Counted from the first letter of the stretch, positions 51,899 to 60,159 are shown. The stretch is DNA of 64,000 nucleotides from Sphaerisporangium krabiense (GCF_014200435.1 NZ_JACHBR010000003.1:340477-404476); one strand, 5' to 3'. Notes: generated by a model not told the origin, from the letters alone. Translations and numbers: made by a program.

Positions 51899-53374
51899 GT
51901 GACACCTCGGCCGAGCCTGGGGCTGCGTGCCCGGCTGTTGTTCGCGTTCGCGCTGCTGTGCGTGGTCACCGCGGCGGCGGTGACCGGCGGGATCTACGTC
52001 GAGGCCCGCAACGCCATCCTGCAGCGGACCCAGGACGCCGCGGTGCAGACGATGAGAAGCCGCCTGCAGGCGCTCTACCCGTTGGGGAATCCGGCGCCGG
52101 GCCCGCGCGAGCTCGGCATGATCGCCGGCGCCGTGACCGACGGGAACGACGACGCGGTCGCCATCTACCACGGGACGCGCTCGCTGGCCGGCCGCGACCG
52201 GCCATGCCTGCCTCTGCTCAGGCAATGCCGTCATGGCCTGGAGCCCGAGATGATTCCCCAGGGGCTGCGGCGGATGGTGGCCGACGGCGACATCGCGTGG
52301 CAACGCGTGGTGTGGCAGGACGAGCCCCTCCTGATCATCGGCACACCGTTGATGATCACCGAGGGGGACCGGCCGACGCGGGCGTCCGGCATCGAGGTCT
52401 ACATCGCGCACAGCCTGGATTCCGAGCAGCGCAGCATAGACGATCTCACCGCGGTCGCCTGGCGCAACGGCGGGGCGGCCCTGGCGTTCGCGGTCGTCCT
52501 CGCGTTGCTCGCCACCCGTGGCGTGCTGGGCCCGGTGCGCGAGCTCGGCCGGGCGGCGCGCCTGCTGGGCCAGGGCGAGATGCGGACCAGGATCGCGGTC
52601 CGCGGCTCCGACGAGCTGGCCGACGTGGCGCGCACGTTCAACGACACCGCCGCGGAGCTGGAACGGCACGTCGAGCAGCTCCGCGCGATGGAGGCCGACG
52701 CCCGCCGGTTCGTGGCCGACGTGTCCCACGAGCTGCGCACCCCGCTGGCCGCGCTCACCGCGGTCGCCGACGTCCTGGACGAGGAGGCGGCCGGGCTGCC
52801 CGAGCCCGCCGGCAGGGCCGCCCGGCTGGTCAGCCAGGAGACGCTCAACCTCACCGGGCTGGTGAACGACCTCATCGAGATCAGCAGGTTCGACTCCGGC
52901 GTCGCGGCCCTCGCGCTGAACGACATCGACGTGGCCGAGCTGGTGCGCGCGACCCTGCGTACGCGGGGCTGGTCGGAGGAGGTGCGCACCGAGCTTCCCC
53001 CCGGGGTGACGGCACGGCTGGACCCGCGCCGCGTGGACGTCGTCCTCGCGAACATGGTCGGCAACGCCCTGCGGCACGGCGAGCCACCGGTGTCGGTGCG
53101 GCTCTCCGCCGACCCGCACTGGATCGCCTTCGAGGTCCGCGACCACGGGCCGGGGCTGGACGAGGCGGTGCTGCCGCACGTGTTCGACCGGTTCTACAAG
53201 GCCAGCGCGGCCAGGGCCAGGTCCGAGGGCAGCGGCCTCGGCCTCGCCATCGCGCGGGAGAACGCGCGCCTGCACCGAGGCGACCTCACCGTCGCCAACG
53301 CCCCCGACGGCGGCGCCGTGTTCACGCTGCGCCTGCCACGCCGGGCGCACGAACCGGACGGAGGCCCCGAATGA
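51899..53374 (+). CDS. HAMP-type sensor histidine kinase
   Basis: A 491-residue membrane kinase: helix 1 ([20 protein letters not shown]), an extracytoplasmic domain of about 160 residues containing Cys103 and Cys110, helix 2 ([15 protein letters not shown]), HAMP ([16 protein letters not shown]), a dimerisation helix with phosphorylated His277 in VSHELRTPL, and the ATPase with N box MVGNALRHG and G boxes DHGPGLD and GSGLGLAIA. The sensor domain is much longer than that of VanS from enterococci. Signal unknown. GTG 51899 follows the response regulator; ATGA overlap couples the lipoprotein gene downstream. Confidence 0.92.
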   Translation: MTPRPSLGLRARLLFAFALLCVVTAAAVTGGIYVEARNAILQRTQDAAVQTMRSRLQALYPLGNPAPGPRELGMIAGAVTDGNDDAVAIYHGTRSLAGRDRPCLPLLRQCRHGLEPEMIPQGLRRMVADGDIAWQRVVWQDEPLLIIGTPLMITEGDRPTRASGIEVYIAHSLDSEQRSIDDLTAVAWRNGGAALAFAVVLALLATRGVLGPVRELGRAARLLGQGEMRTRIAVRGSDELADVARTFNDTAAELERHVEQLRAMEADARRFVADVSHELRTPLAALTAVADVLDEEAAGLPEPAGRAARLVSQETLNLTGLVNDLIEISRFDSGVAALALNDIDVAELVRATLRTRGWSEEVRTELPPGVTARLDPRRVDVVLANMVGNALRHGEPPVSVRLSADPHWIAFEVRDHGPGLDEAVLPHVFDRFYKASAARARSEGSGLGLAIARENARLHRGDLTVANAPDGGAVFTLRLPRRAHEPDGGPE

Positions 53375-53865
53375 GGACCGGGCTCACCCGCCGCGCGCTC
53401 GCCGCGGGTCTCATATCGCTCGTCGCCGTGGCCGGCTGCGGCGTGCAACCCAGCGACGCCATCCGCGCCGGCGACCCGCCGAACGGACCCGTCGCGCCGA
53501 CCATCGCACCAGACCTGAAGATCACCCTCTACCTGGTGAGGAACGGCCGTCTCAGGGTGGTGACGCGCCCCGGTGGCCGGCTGTCCCAAGCGGACACGCT
53601 CGCGCTGCTGGCCGCCGGCCCCAGCGCGACGGAACAGGCGGACGGACTGACCACCGACGTCCCGCCCGAAGCCGGCCCGTTCTCGGTGACCGCCGAGCCG
53701 GCCGGCCGTCTGAAGGTGACCCAGTCCATTCCGGCCGGCGAGCTGTCCCCACTGGCCGTCGCCCAGATCGTGTGCACCGCCGCCGCCACGGCGCCGCAAA
53801 GCCGTGCCGAGATCACCGTCGTCGGCGACGGGCAGAGCGTCGGCCCGTGGAACTGCCCGGGGTGA
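53371..53865 (+). CDS. Lipoprotein with GerMN-like domain, third gene of the two-component operon
   Basis: A 164-residue lipoprotein: signal peptide [17 protein letters not shown] with lipidated Cys23, then a region [37 protein letters not shown] and [20 protein letters not shown] that resembles a GerMN-type domain. ATG 53371 overlaps the kinase stop. A lipoprotein encoded beside a kinase often modulates signalling, as in the Streptomyces AfsQ and Cse systems; the analogy is mine and the role here is inference. Confidence 0.78.
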   Translation: MRTGLTRRALAAGLISLVAVAGCGVQPSDAIRAGDPPNGPVAPTIAPDLKITLYLVRNGRLRVVTRPGGRLSQADTLALLAAGPSATEQADGLTTDVPPEAGPFSVTAEPAGRLKVTQSIPAGELSPLAVAQIVCTAAATAPQSRAEITVVGDGQSVGPWNCPG

Positions 53866-53884
53866 CGGCGGCGCGTGGGACCGC

Positions 53885-54622
53885 TCACCTGTTCGTGGCG
53901 CGGATCAGCGCGTCCACCCCGTCCAGGATTCGGGCGAGCCCGAACCGGTAGTCCAGCCGTCGTTCGCCCGGCGGCGTGTCCGCTGGGTAGTCGTAGGCAC
54001 CGGCGTCGATCGCGGCGCGCAGCGCCGGGAGGCGCCGCCCGTCGACCAGCCCGTGCAGCAGCGTGTTGTAGGCGGCGATCGACTCCCCGGAGGCGGCCGG
54101 ACCGAGGTCGGCGTTCAGCCGCGCCATGGTGTGCATGTGACTGGCGACCAGCAGCACCACCCCGGCCTTGTCGGCTTCGGCGAGCCCGGTGCCCCGCAGT
54201 GCGCGCAGGGCGCGGTCGCTCCACGCCAGCTGGTTGGGCGTGATCGGCGGCCCGGTGATCGGCAGGCGCACGGTCCAGGGGTGGGCGTGCAGCATCTCCC
54301 ACTGCGCGTGGCACCAGCGCTCCAGGCACGGGCGCCACCCGTCACAGGGCTCGTCCAGCGCGGGGGGCAGGGCCGCGACCCGGTCCAGCATCAGCAGCAG
54401 CAGCTCGTTCTTGCTCTTGACGTGCCGGTAGAGCGACATCGTGGTGAAGCCCAGCCGCTCGGCCACCCGGGCCATCGACACGGCGTCGAGTCCGTCGGTG
54501 TCGGCCAGCTCCACCGCCGCCCCGATGACGCGGGACAGGGTCAGCCGGTTTCGCGTCTCAGGTTCGGGCTCGTCGAGGCGGGCCCACAGCTCGCCGAGCC
54601 CTGCCGGCAGTTGTTCTCTCAT
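53885..54622 (-). CDS. TetR/AcrR-family regulator
   Basis: A 245-residue TetR protein with the tetracycline-repressor type C-terminal domain. Helix-turn-helix: LSRVIGAAVELADTDGL, then VAERLGFTTMSLYRHVKSK. The ligand domain contains LHAHPWTVRLPITGPP and MHTMARLNADLG. ATG 54622. Divergent from the FAD monooxygenase at 54675 with 52 bp between, a space that contains two palindromes; as in TetR-TetX type arrangements, the regulator most likely represses the monooxygenase until a substrate is present. Confidence 0.9.
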   Translation of the reverse strand: MREQLPAGLGELWARLDEPEPETRNRLTLSRVIGAAVELADTDGLDAVSMARVAERLGFTTMSLYRHVKSKNELLLLMLDRVAALPPALDEPCDGWRPCLERWCHAQWEMLHAHPWTVRLPITGPPITPNQLAWSDRALRALRGTGLAEADKAGVVLLVASHMHTMARLNADLGPAASGESIAAYNTLLHGLVDGRRLPALRAAIDAGAYDYPADTPPGERRLDYRFGLARILDGVDALIRATNR

Positions 54623-54653
54623 CGCTCCGCCTCACTCTTGCCTCCCTTCGAAG

Positions 54654-54666
54654 TGTATGCCATACA
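54654..54666. promoter_or_regulatory. TetR operator 1
   Basis: TGTATGCCATACA is a perfect 13-bp palindrome with 6-bp arms, located between the TetR and monooxygenase genes and 9 bp before the monooxygenase start codon. A second palindrome with the same GTA/TAC theme follows at 54671-54685. Confidence 0.7.
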
Positions 54667-54670
54667 GTCA

Positions 54671-54685
54671 GTGTATGACGTACAC
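54671..54685. promoter_or_regulatory. TetR operator 2, over the monooxygenase start
   Basis: GTGTATGACGTACAC has perfect GTGTA/TACAC arms and covers the ATG start of the monooxygenase at 54675. The two operators are 17 bp apart from start to start, close to two helical turns, which suits binding on one DNA face. Confidence 0.6.
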
Positions 54686-55877
54686 ATCACTGATCGTGGG
54701 CGGCGGCATCGCCGGCACGCTGAGCGCGATCGCGCTTCGCAAGGCGGGCATCGGGTCGGTCATCTACGAGGCCTACGATCGCGACGCCGACAACGTGGGC
54801 GCCTTCCTGACACTCGCGGTGAACGCGCTCGACGCCTTACGCACCCTCGGCGTAGACGTCCGCGAGATCGGCTTCGAGACGCCGAAAATGGCCCTCACCA
54901 GCGGCTCCGGCAAGAAGCTCGGCGAACTCCAGTACGGCGCCCCCCTGCAGGACGGCACCGTCAGCAGGACCGTCAAGCGCGCCGACCTCTACCGGCTGCT
55001 GCGCGAGCACGCCGTACGGCGAGGCGTGCGGATCGAGTACGGCAAGCGGCTCGTCGAGGCCGAGAGCGGGGGCGGCGCGGTGCTGGCGCGTTTCGCCGAC
55101 GGCAGCACGGCCGAGGGCGACCTGCTGATCGGCGCGGACGGGCTGTGGTCACGCACCCGCGAGATCATCGACCCGCATGCCCCCGGCGTCCGCTACTCCG
55201 GGCTGCTCAACACCGGCGGCTACGCGCGCGGCGTCTGCACGGGCGCCGAGCCGGGCGTGATGTGCGCCGTCTTCGGCAGGCACGCCTTCTTCCTGCACCT
55301 CACCCATCCGGACGGCGAGGTCTGGTGGGCGGCGAACCCGGCCAGGAAAGCCGAGCCCACCCCCGCCGAGCTGAGCGCGATCAGCCCGCAGGAATGGCGA
55401 GCCCACCTGCTCGACCTGTTCCGGCACGACCACGGCCCCGCCACCGACCTCATCGCGGCCTCCGGCAAGATCTTCGCCGCCTGGAAGACCTATGACGTCC
55501 CGGCCGTACCCCGGTGGCACCGCGACCGGATGATCATCATCGGGGACGCCGCCCACGCCACCGCCCCCTCCATCGGGCAGGGCGCGGGGATGGCCATCGA
55601 GGACACCGTCGTCTTGGCCAAGTGCCTTCGTGACAGCCCCGGCGTCACCGCCGCCTTCACCGCCTACGAACGGCTTCGCCGCGAGCGCGTGGAACGGGTC
55701 GTCGCCCAGGGCAACAGCACCGGCGCCTGGAAGGGACTCGGGCCCGTGGCCCGTATCCCCCGTGACCTCATCATGGCGGCGGCGCTGAAGCGTATGGCCC
55801 GCAGGGGCGAGGACCCGAGCCGCTGGATCTACGACTACCGCATCGACTGGGACCAATCGGTCCACACCGGCTCCTGA
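54675..55877 (+). CDS. FAD-dependent monooxygenase (PHBH family)
   Basis: A 400-residue flavoprotein hydroxylase of the aromatic/TetX group. FAD-binding GGGIAGTLSAIALRKAG (9-25), substrate-side DLLIGADGLWSRTR, and the second FAD motif GDAAHATAPSIGQGAG with the MAIED run near residue 295-315 are all present. Start ATG 54675, inside operator 2 and without a ribosome binding site, so the mRNA is probably leaderless. Controlled by the neighbouring TetR; may hydroxylate or inactivate an aromatic or polycyclic compound such as an antibiotic. The substrate is not known. Confidence 0.9.
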   Translation: MTYTSLIVGGGIAGTLSAIALRKAGIGSVIYEAYDRDADNVGAFLTLAVNALDALRTLGVDVREIGFETPKMALTSGSGKKLGELQYGAPLQDGTVSRTVKRADLYRLLREHAVRRGVRIEYGKRLVEAESGGGAVLARFADGSTAEGDLLIGADGLWSRTREIIDPHAPGVRYSGLLNTGGYARGVCTGAEPGVMCAVFGRHAFFLHLTHPDGEVWWAANPARKAEPTPAELSAISPQEWRAHLLDLFRHDHGPATDLIAASGKIFAAWKTYDVPAVPRWHRDRMIIIGDAAHATAPSIGQGAGMAIEDTVVLAKCLRDSPGVTAAFTAYERLRRERVERVVAQGNSTGAWKGLGPVARIPRDLIMAAALKRMARRGEDPSRWIYDYRIDWDQSVHTGS

Positions 55878-55966
55878 CGGCATGATCCTCGCGCCGGCCG
55901 GTAGTGCGGGTGTCGATGGTGATGTCATGCTCGGCGTCTGGTCTTTCCATGAGCAGGAGGTCAGAC

Positions 55967-56767
55967 GTGACTCCGGTCGGCCCCTCGGCCCCCGAATCGA
56001 AGGACACCGCACGACCGGCTCAGCAAGCCCGGACATCCCTGTACAAACGCATTCACTGGGAGATGGTGAGCGCCCTGGCGGGCATCGCCGGATTGATCGT
56101 CGCTCTCGTCGCGCTTCGGACGGGTGGAGGGGGAGATCCTGAACCCGCGCCACCGACGCCTACGCCGGCCGTGACGGTGACCGGCTCGATTCCCGGCACC
56201 GCGTCGGCGACGCCCACTTCCGGCCCTCCTTCCCGAACACCGGAGCCGACGGCCGACGAGAACACTCCGAGAGGGCGGACCGACGAGGACCCGCCGACCC
56301 CATCGGCTCAGACGGCGGAGGACCCGCCGACGAGGCGGGTGGGGTCGGCGTGCGTCATGACGCCGCGCGAGTGCCGCCTGGAGAAGATGCTCGGTTCGGC
56401 GGACCTGAGGGACTGCCGGCCCGCCGCTCGTCCTCCGGCCGGCGCGGTGGCCGCACTCGACTGCGCGGCCGTCCGCTCCGGTCCCGTTCACGATCCGATG
56501 ATCGTGCTGTTCGACACCGACACCGACGCCGAGACGTGGGTGGACTCGTACTGGTGGGCCCTGCACGACGGCCGGGCAGGAGACTGCGCCACCGGGGCCG
56601 AGTACAAAGGCACCTGGATGAGGGGCAGGCTGCTCTGCACCATGAACGGGCCGTACTACGCCATGTCCTGGACGTACAAGGGCCGGTCCGTGGCCATGAC
56701 CGCCGAGGCCTGGACCCCACGCCCGCTGTACGCCTGGTGGCAGGGCCTTTCACCCTTGAGGGACTGA
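55967..56767 (+). CDS. Single-pass membrane protein with extracytoplasmic domain
   Basis: A 266-residue protein: a 35-residue hydrophilic N terminus, one membrane helix (MVSALAGIAGLIVALVALR), a long Pro/Thr/Ser-rich linker (about 80 residues) and a C-terminal domain with six or more cysteines (CVMTPRECR, DCRPA, LDCAAV, GDCATG, LCTM) and ILFDTDTDAETWVDSYWW-like sequence (MIVLFDTDTDAETWVDSYW). GTG 55967 is preceded by AGGAGG. It resembles outer parts of serine/threonine kinase-type receptors but has no kinase. Function unknown. Confidence 0.72.
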   Translation: MTPVGPSAPESKDTARPAQQARTSLYKRIHWEMVSALAGIAGLIVALVALRTGGGGDPEPAPPTPTPAVTVTGSIPGTASATPTSGPPSRTPEPTADENTPRGRTDEDPPTPSAQTAEDPPTRRVGSACVMTPRECRLEKMLGSADLRDCRPAARPPAGAVAALDCAAVRSGPVHDPMIVLFDTDTDAETWVDSYWWALHDGRAGDCATGAEYKGTWMRGRLLCTMNGPYYAMSWTYKGRSVAMTAEAWTPRPLYAWWQGLSPLRD

Positions 56768-57625
56768 GCCCGCGGGACCCGTCGATGACGGGGTGGCAGG
56801 CGTTGTGACGATGACGACGGTGGCGTCCGCCTCGTCGGAGACGGCCACGCGGGCGTGCAGGCCGTGGCGGTCCGCGGTCTCGACGAGGTGGGGGGCCTGC
56901 CGTTCGCTGGTCTCGACCAGCAGGTGGCCGCTGGGGGTCAGCCAGGGCGGGGCCTCGGCGATCACGCGTCTGAGGATGTCCAGGCCGTCGGCGCCGCCGT
57001 CCAGGGCGGTCAACGGCTCGTGGTCGCGCGCCTCGGACGGCAGCAGCGCCACCGCGGCGGTGGGGACGTACGGCGCGTTGGCGGCGAGGAGGTCGACGCG
57101 GCCCCGCAGCGTGGCGGGCAGCGGCTCGTACAGGTCGCCCTCGTACACCCGGGCGCCCAGGGCGGCGAGGTTGCGGCGGGCGCACCGGACGGCGGCCGGG
57201 TCGAGGTCGGAGGCGTGCAGTTCCACGGGTCCGAGGGCCGCGGCCAGCGCGGCGCCGACCGCCCCCGTTCCGCAGCACAGGTCGACCACGACCGGCCGGG
57301 CGTGGAGCGGGGCGACGGCGAGGGCCTGGTCGGCCCGGGCGCGCGGCGGGGTGACGGCGAGGGCTTGGTCGACGAGGAACTCGGTGCGGCGGCGGGGCAC
57401 GAAGACCCCCGGGTCGACGGCGACGCGCAGGCCGTGGAACCCGGCCCAGCCGAGGACGTGTTCCAGGGGCTCCCCGGACACGCGGCGTTCCACCATGGCG
57501 GCGAGACCGGCGGGGGTTCCGGCCGCGGAGACGAGCAGCCGCGCCTCGTCCTCGGCGAAGACGCACCCGGCGGCGCGCAGCGTGCTCACGACGTCTGACA
57601 TGGACAAGGAAGGTGAGAGCGACAT
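56750..57625 (-). CDS. PrmC-like protein N5-glutamine methyltransferase paralogue
   Basis: SAM-dependent methyltransferase of 291 residues related to PrmC, which methylates the GGQ of release factors. Motif I is VVVDLCCGTGAVGAALA (112-128), followed by LHASDLDPAAV; the NPPY-type substrate motif reads NAPY (183-186), a variant found in a paralogous group. The N-terminal part (EPLEHVLGWAGFHGLRVAVD) matches the PrmC pattern. Residues 86-98 and 99-111 are a tandem repeat (DQALAVTPPRARA, DQALAVAPLHARP), an insertion specific to this protein. ATG 57625; the ribosome binding site AGGA is inside a hairpin. Confidence 0.82.
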   Translation of the reverse strand: MSLSPSLSMSDVVSTLRAAGCVFAEDEARLLVSAAGTPAGLAAMVERRVSGEPLEHVLGWAGFHGLRVAVDPGVFVPRRRTEFLVDQALAVTPPRARADQALAVAPLHARPVVVDLCCGTGAVGAALAAALGPVELHASDLDPAAVRCARRNLAALGARVYEGDLYEPLPATLRGRVDLLAANAPYVPTAAVALLPSEARDHEPLTALDGGADGLDILRRVIAEAPPWLTPSGHLLVETSERQAPHLVETADRHGLHARVAVSDEADATVVIVTTPATPSSTGPAGSVPQG

Positions 57626-57628
57626 GAA

Positions 57629-57771
57629 GGTCCTAACGGAGTGCCGTGGGCGCTCCGCAGGTCACCTAACCCCGGTGGACCCCACGGCCGTGCGGCGAGA
57701 GCACCCTGCCCGATCTGGCGGTAATGGGTCTCACCTCCCCGGTAGGTCCGTCGTAGGACAGGCAGATTACC
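57629..57771 (-). ncRNA. Candidate structured leader upstream of the PrmC-like gene
   Basis: The 200 bp before the start can fold strongly on the minus strand. A hairpin at 57629-57665 (arms around CGGAG/CTCCG) contains the AGGA ribosome binding site. Further upstream, CTGCC (57706-57710) pairs with GGCAG (57761-57765), while GGTAAT (57720-57725) pairs with ATTACC (57766-57771); these cross, so they could form a pseudoknot or alternative states. Two small hairpins lie inside. I do not recognise a known riboswitch class. Folding is by eye. Confidence 0.4.
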
Positions 57772-57785
57772 CCACCGCGCCGCGC

Positions 57786-57838
57786 CCGCGCATCCCGGCC
57801 CCGCCCGGTGACGGCCGCCGGCGGGGCCGGGACGCGGC
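57786..57838 (-). terminator. Terminator of the upstream TIGR03086 gene
   Basis: Inverted arms CCCGGCCCCGCC and complement around a 14-base loop lie just beyond the stop at 57845 on the minus strand. It separates that gene from the PrmC-like gene, which therefore has its own promoter and leader. Confidence 0.6.
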
Positions 57839-57844
57839 GCGTGG

Positions 57845-58426
57845 TCAGCGGGGGTCGCGGCCGCCGAACGCGGCGAGGCGGTCGTACAGCGGGGCGTCCT
57901 CGGGGACCTCGACCCGCGGGCCGATGTGGCCGCCGTCCGCCTCGTCGGCGCGGTGCTCCGGCGTGAGGTTGGCCAGCCCCCACGCCAGGGCCGCCTCGCC
58001 GAGCTCGGGGTCGAGGTCGGTGGGCCGGCCGGTGGCCTTGGCGATGTCCCAGGCGTGGACCACCAGCTCGGTGATGTGCTGGCCGACGGCCCACTCGGCG
58101 GGGATCTCCCCGAAGGGCAGGCGGTGCGGCCGTTCCCGCGCGCCGGGGCCGTGCCAGGCGGCGAGCAGTTCCCTCGCCGCCGCCCGGTAGGCGCCGTGCC
58201 GGTCGTCGCCGATCAGGTCGGTGCCCTGGTGGTCGCGTCTGCCTCCGGCCGTGACGGCGGCGAACCGGCGCACCTCGTCCACGACATGGTCGACCAGGGC
58301 GCGCACGTCCCATGATCGGCAGGGGGTCGGCAGCCCGGCCTCCTCGGGGCGGATGCCCGCGATGAGGGCCCCGGTCTGGTCGAGCGCGCGCCCGAGCAGG
58401 GCGATCTGGTCTTCTGACGCGGCCAT
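57845..58426 (-). CDS. TIGR03086/DinB-like mycothiol-type protein
   Basis: A 193-residue actinobacterial protein of the TIGR03086 type: LLGRALDQTGALIAGIRPEE, LPTPCRSWDVRALVDHVV with the metal-binding His and ELVVHAWDIAKATGRP are the typical pieces. The fold resembles mycothiol-dependent maleylpyruvate isomerases; a metal-binding His and Glu pattern is seen. ATG 58426 follows AAGGACGG. It follows the SRPBCC-VOC gene by 9 bp and ends the ArsR operon that starts at 59672. Function unknown. Confidence 0.82.
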   Translation of the reverse strand: MAASEDQIALLGRALDQTGALIAGIRPEEAGLPTPCRSWDVRALVDHVVDEVRRFAAVTAGGRRDHQGTDLIGDDRHGAYRAAARELLAAWHGPGARERPHRLPFGEIPAEWAVGQHITELVVHAWDIAKATGRPTDLDPELGEAALAWGLANLTPEHRADEADGGHIGPRVEVPEDAPLYDRLAAFGGRDPR

Positions 58427-58435
58427 GTCCGTCCT

Positions 58436-59332
58436 TCAGCCGGGGAAGTGGATGCGCTGCTGGAGGACCCAGCCGTTGCCGTCCGGGTCGCTGAAGTAGG
58501 CGTGCGAGACCGTGGGCTTGCCGGGCGCGGTGAGGTCCTCGACCTCGCTGACCTCCACGCCGCGCCCGGTCAGCTCGGCGCGGGCGGCGTGGATGTCGGG
58601 GACGACCAGGGTGAGGCCCTGCACGGACCCGGGCTCGGTGGCGACGATGCCGGTGCCGACGACGATCGAGCAGGCCGAGCCGGGCGGGGTGAGCTGCAGC
58701 ACGCGGAAGTCCTCGCCGATCCGGTGGTCGTGGTCGACGGTGAAGCCGGCCATCTCGCCGTAGAAGTGCTTGGCCCTGTCCACGTCGGTGACGGGGAGCG
58801 GAACGGCTTCCAGCTTCCAATCCACGGTGGTCTTCCCTTCGGACGAGCCCGCGCGAGCGCGCAGGCGTTCTTCGAGACGGTTCAAACCCTCGGACATGCC
58901 CGCGCGCATGCCGGTGCCGAGCACCGCGTCGCGGACGTCCCTGGAGGGGTAGAGAGCCGTGCAGGTCATGGTCGTGACGCCGTCCTGTTCGTTCAGGACG
59001 AGCGTGTTGAGCACCTCGGGCCCCTCGTCCCACGACTCGGTGGTGACCAGGCGGCCGGGCGGGTCGATCACGCGGTAGACGCCGCTGATGCCCATCTCGG
59101 CGCCGTCCGGGCCGCTCCAGGCGAAGCGGTACCCACCTCCGGGGCGCAGGTCGATCTCGCATACCCGCATGGTCCACGCCTTCGGCCCCATCCAGTGCGG
59201 GATGTGCTCGGGGCTGGTCCACGCGTCGAACACGAGCCGCCGCGGCGCGTCCAGCACGCGGGTGACGACGATCTCGCGGTCCGACGGCGTGGTGAAGGTC
59301 GTGCCGCCGCCGAGCCTATGCGCGATGTCCAT
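58436..59332 (-). CDS. SRPBCC-VOC fusion protein
   Basis: A 298-residue protein with two domains normally found separately. Residues 1-165: AHSA1/SRPBCC domain (VVTRVLDAPRRLVFDAWT, IPHWMGPKAWTM, LRPGGGYRFAW). Residues 175-298: VOC/glyoxalase domain (LPVTDVDRAKHFYGEMAGF, SHAYFSDPDGNGWVLQQ). The VOC part retains Glu/His-like positions but has no clear metal triad. ATG 59332 overlaps the end of the ArsR gene by 17 bp, so it is translationally coupled. Same kind of ArsR-SRPBCC pair as at 40648-41461. It may bind or degrade a hydrophobic ligand; unknown. Confidence 0.88.
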   Translation of the reverse strand: MDIAHRLGGGTTFTTPSDREIVVTRVLDAPRRLVFDAWTSPEHIPHWMGPKAWTMRVCEIDLRPGGGYRFAWSGPDGAEMGISGVYRVIDPPGRLVTTESWDEGPEVLNTLVLNEQDGVTTMTCTALYPSRDVRDAVLGTGMRAGMSEGLNRLEERLRARAGSSEGKTTVDWKLEAVPLPVTDVDRAKHFYGEMAGFTVDHDHRIGEDFRVLQLTPPGSACSIVVGTGIVATEPGSVQGLTLVVPDIHAARAELTGRGVEVSEVEDLTAPGKPTVSHAYFSDPDGNGWVLQQRIHFPG

Positions 59333-59672
59333 CGTCGTCCTCCCGCCCCTGCAGGCGCCGCAGGTAGTCGTCCAGCCGGTCGTGGCTCTCGTCCCAGAAG
59401 CGCCGGTAGGTCGCGGCCCACTCGGCGACGGCCTTCAGCGGCGCCGCCTCCAGCGTGCAGGGACGCCACTGGGCCTCGCGGCCGCGGGCGATGAGCCCGG
59501 CGCGTTCGAGCACGCGCAGGTGCTTGGACACGGCGGGACCGCTCATCGCGAACGGCGACGAGAGCTCTTTGACCGTCGCGGGGCCCTGCGCGAGGCGGGC
59601 GAGGATCGCGCGCCGCGTCGGGTCGGCGAGCGCGGCGAAGGTGACGCTCAGGGTGTCCGTTGCCATCTCCAT
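59316..59672 (-). CDS. ArsR-type winged-helix repressor (SRPBCC partner)
   Basis: A 118-residue metal-independent ArsR repressor: FAALADPTRRAILARLAQG, helix-turn-helix FAMSGPAVSKHLRVLERAGLI, and REAQWRPCTLE in the wing. The helix-turn-helix differs from that of the ArsR at 41123 in a few positions only, and the operators match in layout. ATG 59672; GGAGATGG precedes it. First gene of an operon with the SRPBCC-VOC fusion and the TIGR03086 gene. No metal ligands, so the inducer is probably organic. Confidence 0.9.
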   Translation of the reverse strand: MEMATDTLSVTFAALADPTRRAILARLAQGPATVKELSSPFAMSGPAVSKHLRVLERAGLIARGREAQWRPCTLEAAPLKAVAEWAATYRRFWDESHDRLDDYLRRLQGREDDDGHRA

Positions 59673-59681
59673 CCAACCACT

Positions 59682-59703
59682 CGGTTATCTAACCGATAGG
59701 TTA
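59682..59703. promoter_or_regulatory. ArsR operator with GGTT-N4-AACC-N4-GGTT layout (copy 2)
   Basis: GGTT at 59683, AACC at 59691 and GGTT at 59699, again exactly 8 bp apart. It contains two overlapping perfect palindromes, CGGTTATCTAACCG and TAACCGATAGGTTA. It ends 10 bp before the ArsR start, where binding would block transcription. Compare 42231-42252. Confidence 0.7.
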
Positions 59704-59737
59704 AATACAGGAGGACCCGAACCGTTGTCAAACCGCG

Positions 59738-59965
59738 TCACCGTCCGGCGTGCTCGGCGGCCACGACCACGACGACGCCGAGGGCGGCCAGCGACAGGTT
59801 CGCGAAGATCTCGTGGCCGGCCAGAAGGTCCACGCGCGGGATGACGACCCGGTTGAAGAAGTTGAGCACGATGCCGAAGAACGGCTGGACGAAGACGTGG
59901 TCCAGGAAGCCGCTCACGCCTTCGAGGACCAGGAAGATCCCCAGGAACTGGATGGGTTTGCGCAT
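59738..59965 (-). CDS. Small membrane protein, unknown
   Basis: A 75-residue hydrophobic protein with two predicted membrane helices (IQFLGIFLVLEGVSGFLDHV and IFANLSLAALGVVVVVAAEH). No known family. ATG 59965 is preceded by a purine-poor region but the open frame has codon use like its neighbours. It lies between the divergent ArsR operator region and the methyltransferase gene, on the same strand as both. Confidence is moderate that it is expressed. Confidence 0.5.
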   Translation of the reverse strand: MRKPIQFLGIFLVLEGVSGFLDHVFVQPFFGIVLNFFNRVVIPRVDLLAGHEIFANLSLAALGVVVVVAAEHAGR

Positions 59966-60159
59966 GTCACCGACGCTAGGAGCGGGCGGCCCCGGCGGGC
60001 ATCGGGCATCGGGAGGCTCCACCGCGACCGACGTCGCCCCTCCCCCGCCCGGCCGAGACGAAAGTCGCGGGCGCCCGCGACCTCCGTCTCGGCCGGTCCG
60101 GCCCGTCTCGGTCCTCGCCGGCCCGATTCACGGGTGGCGTGTCCTGTCGTGACGGGATG

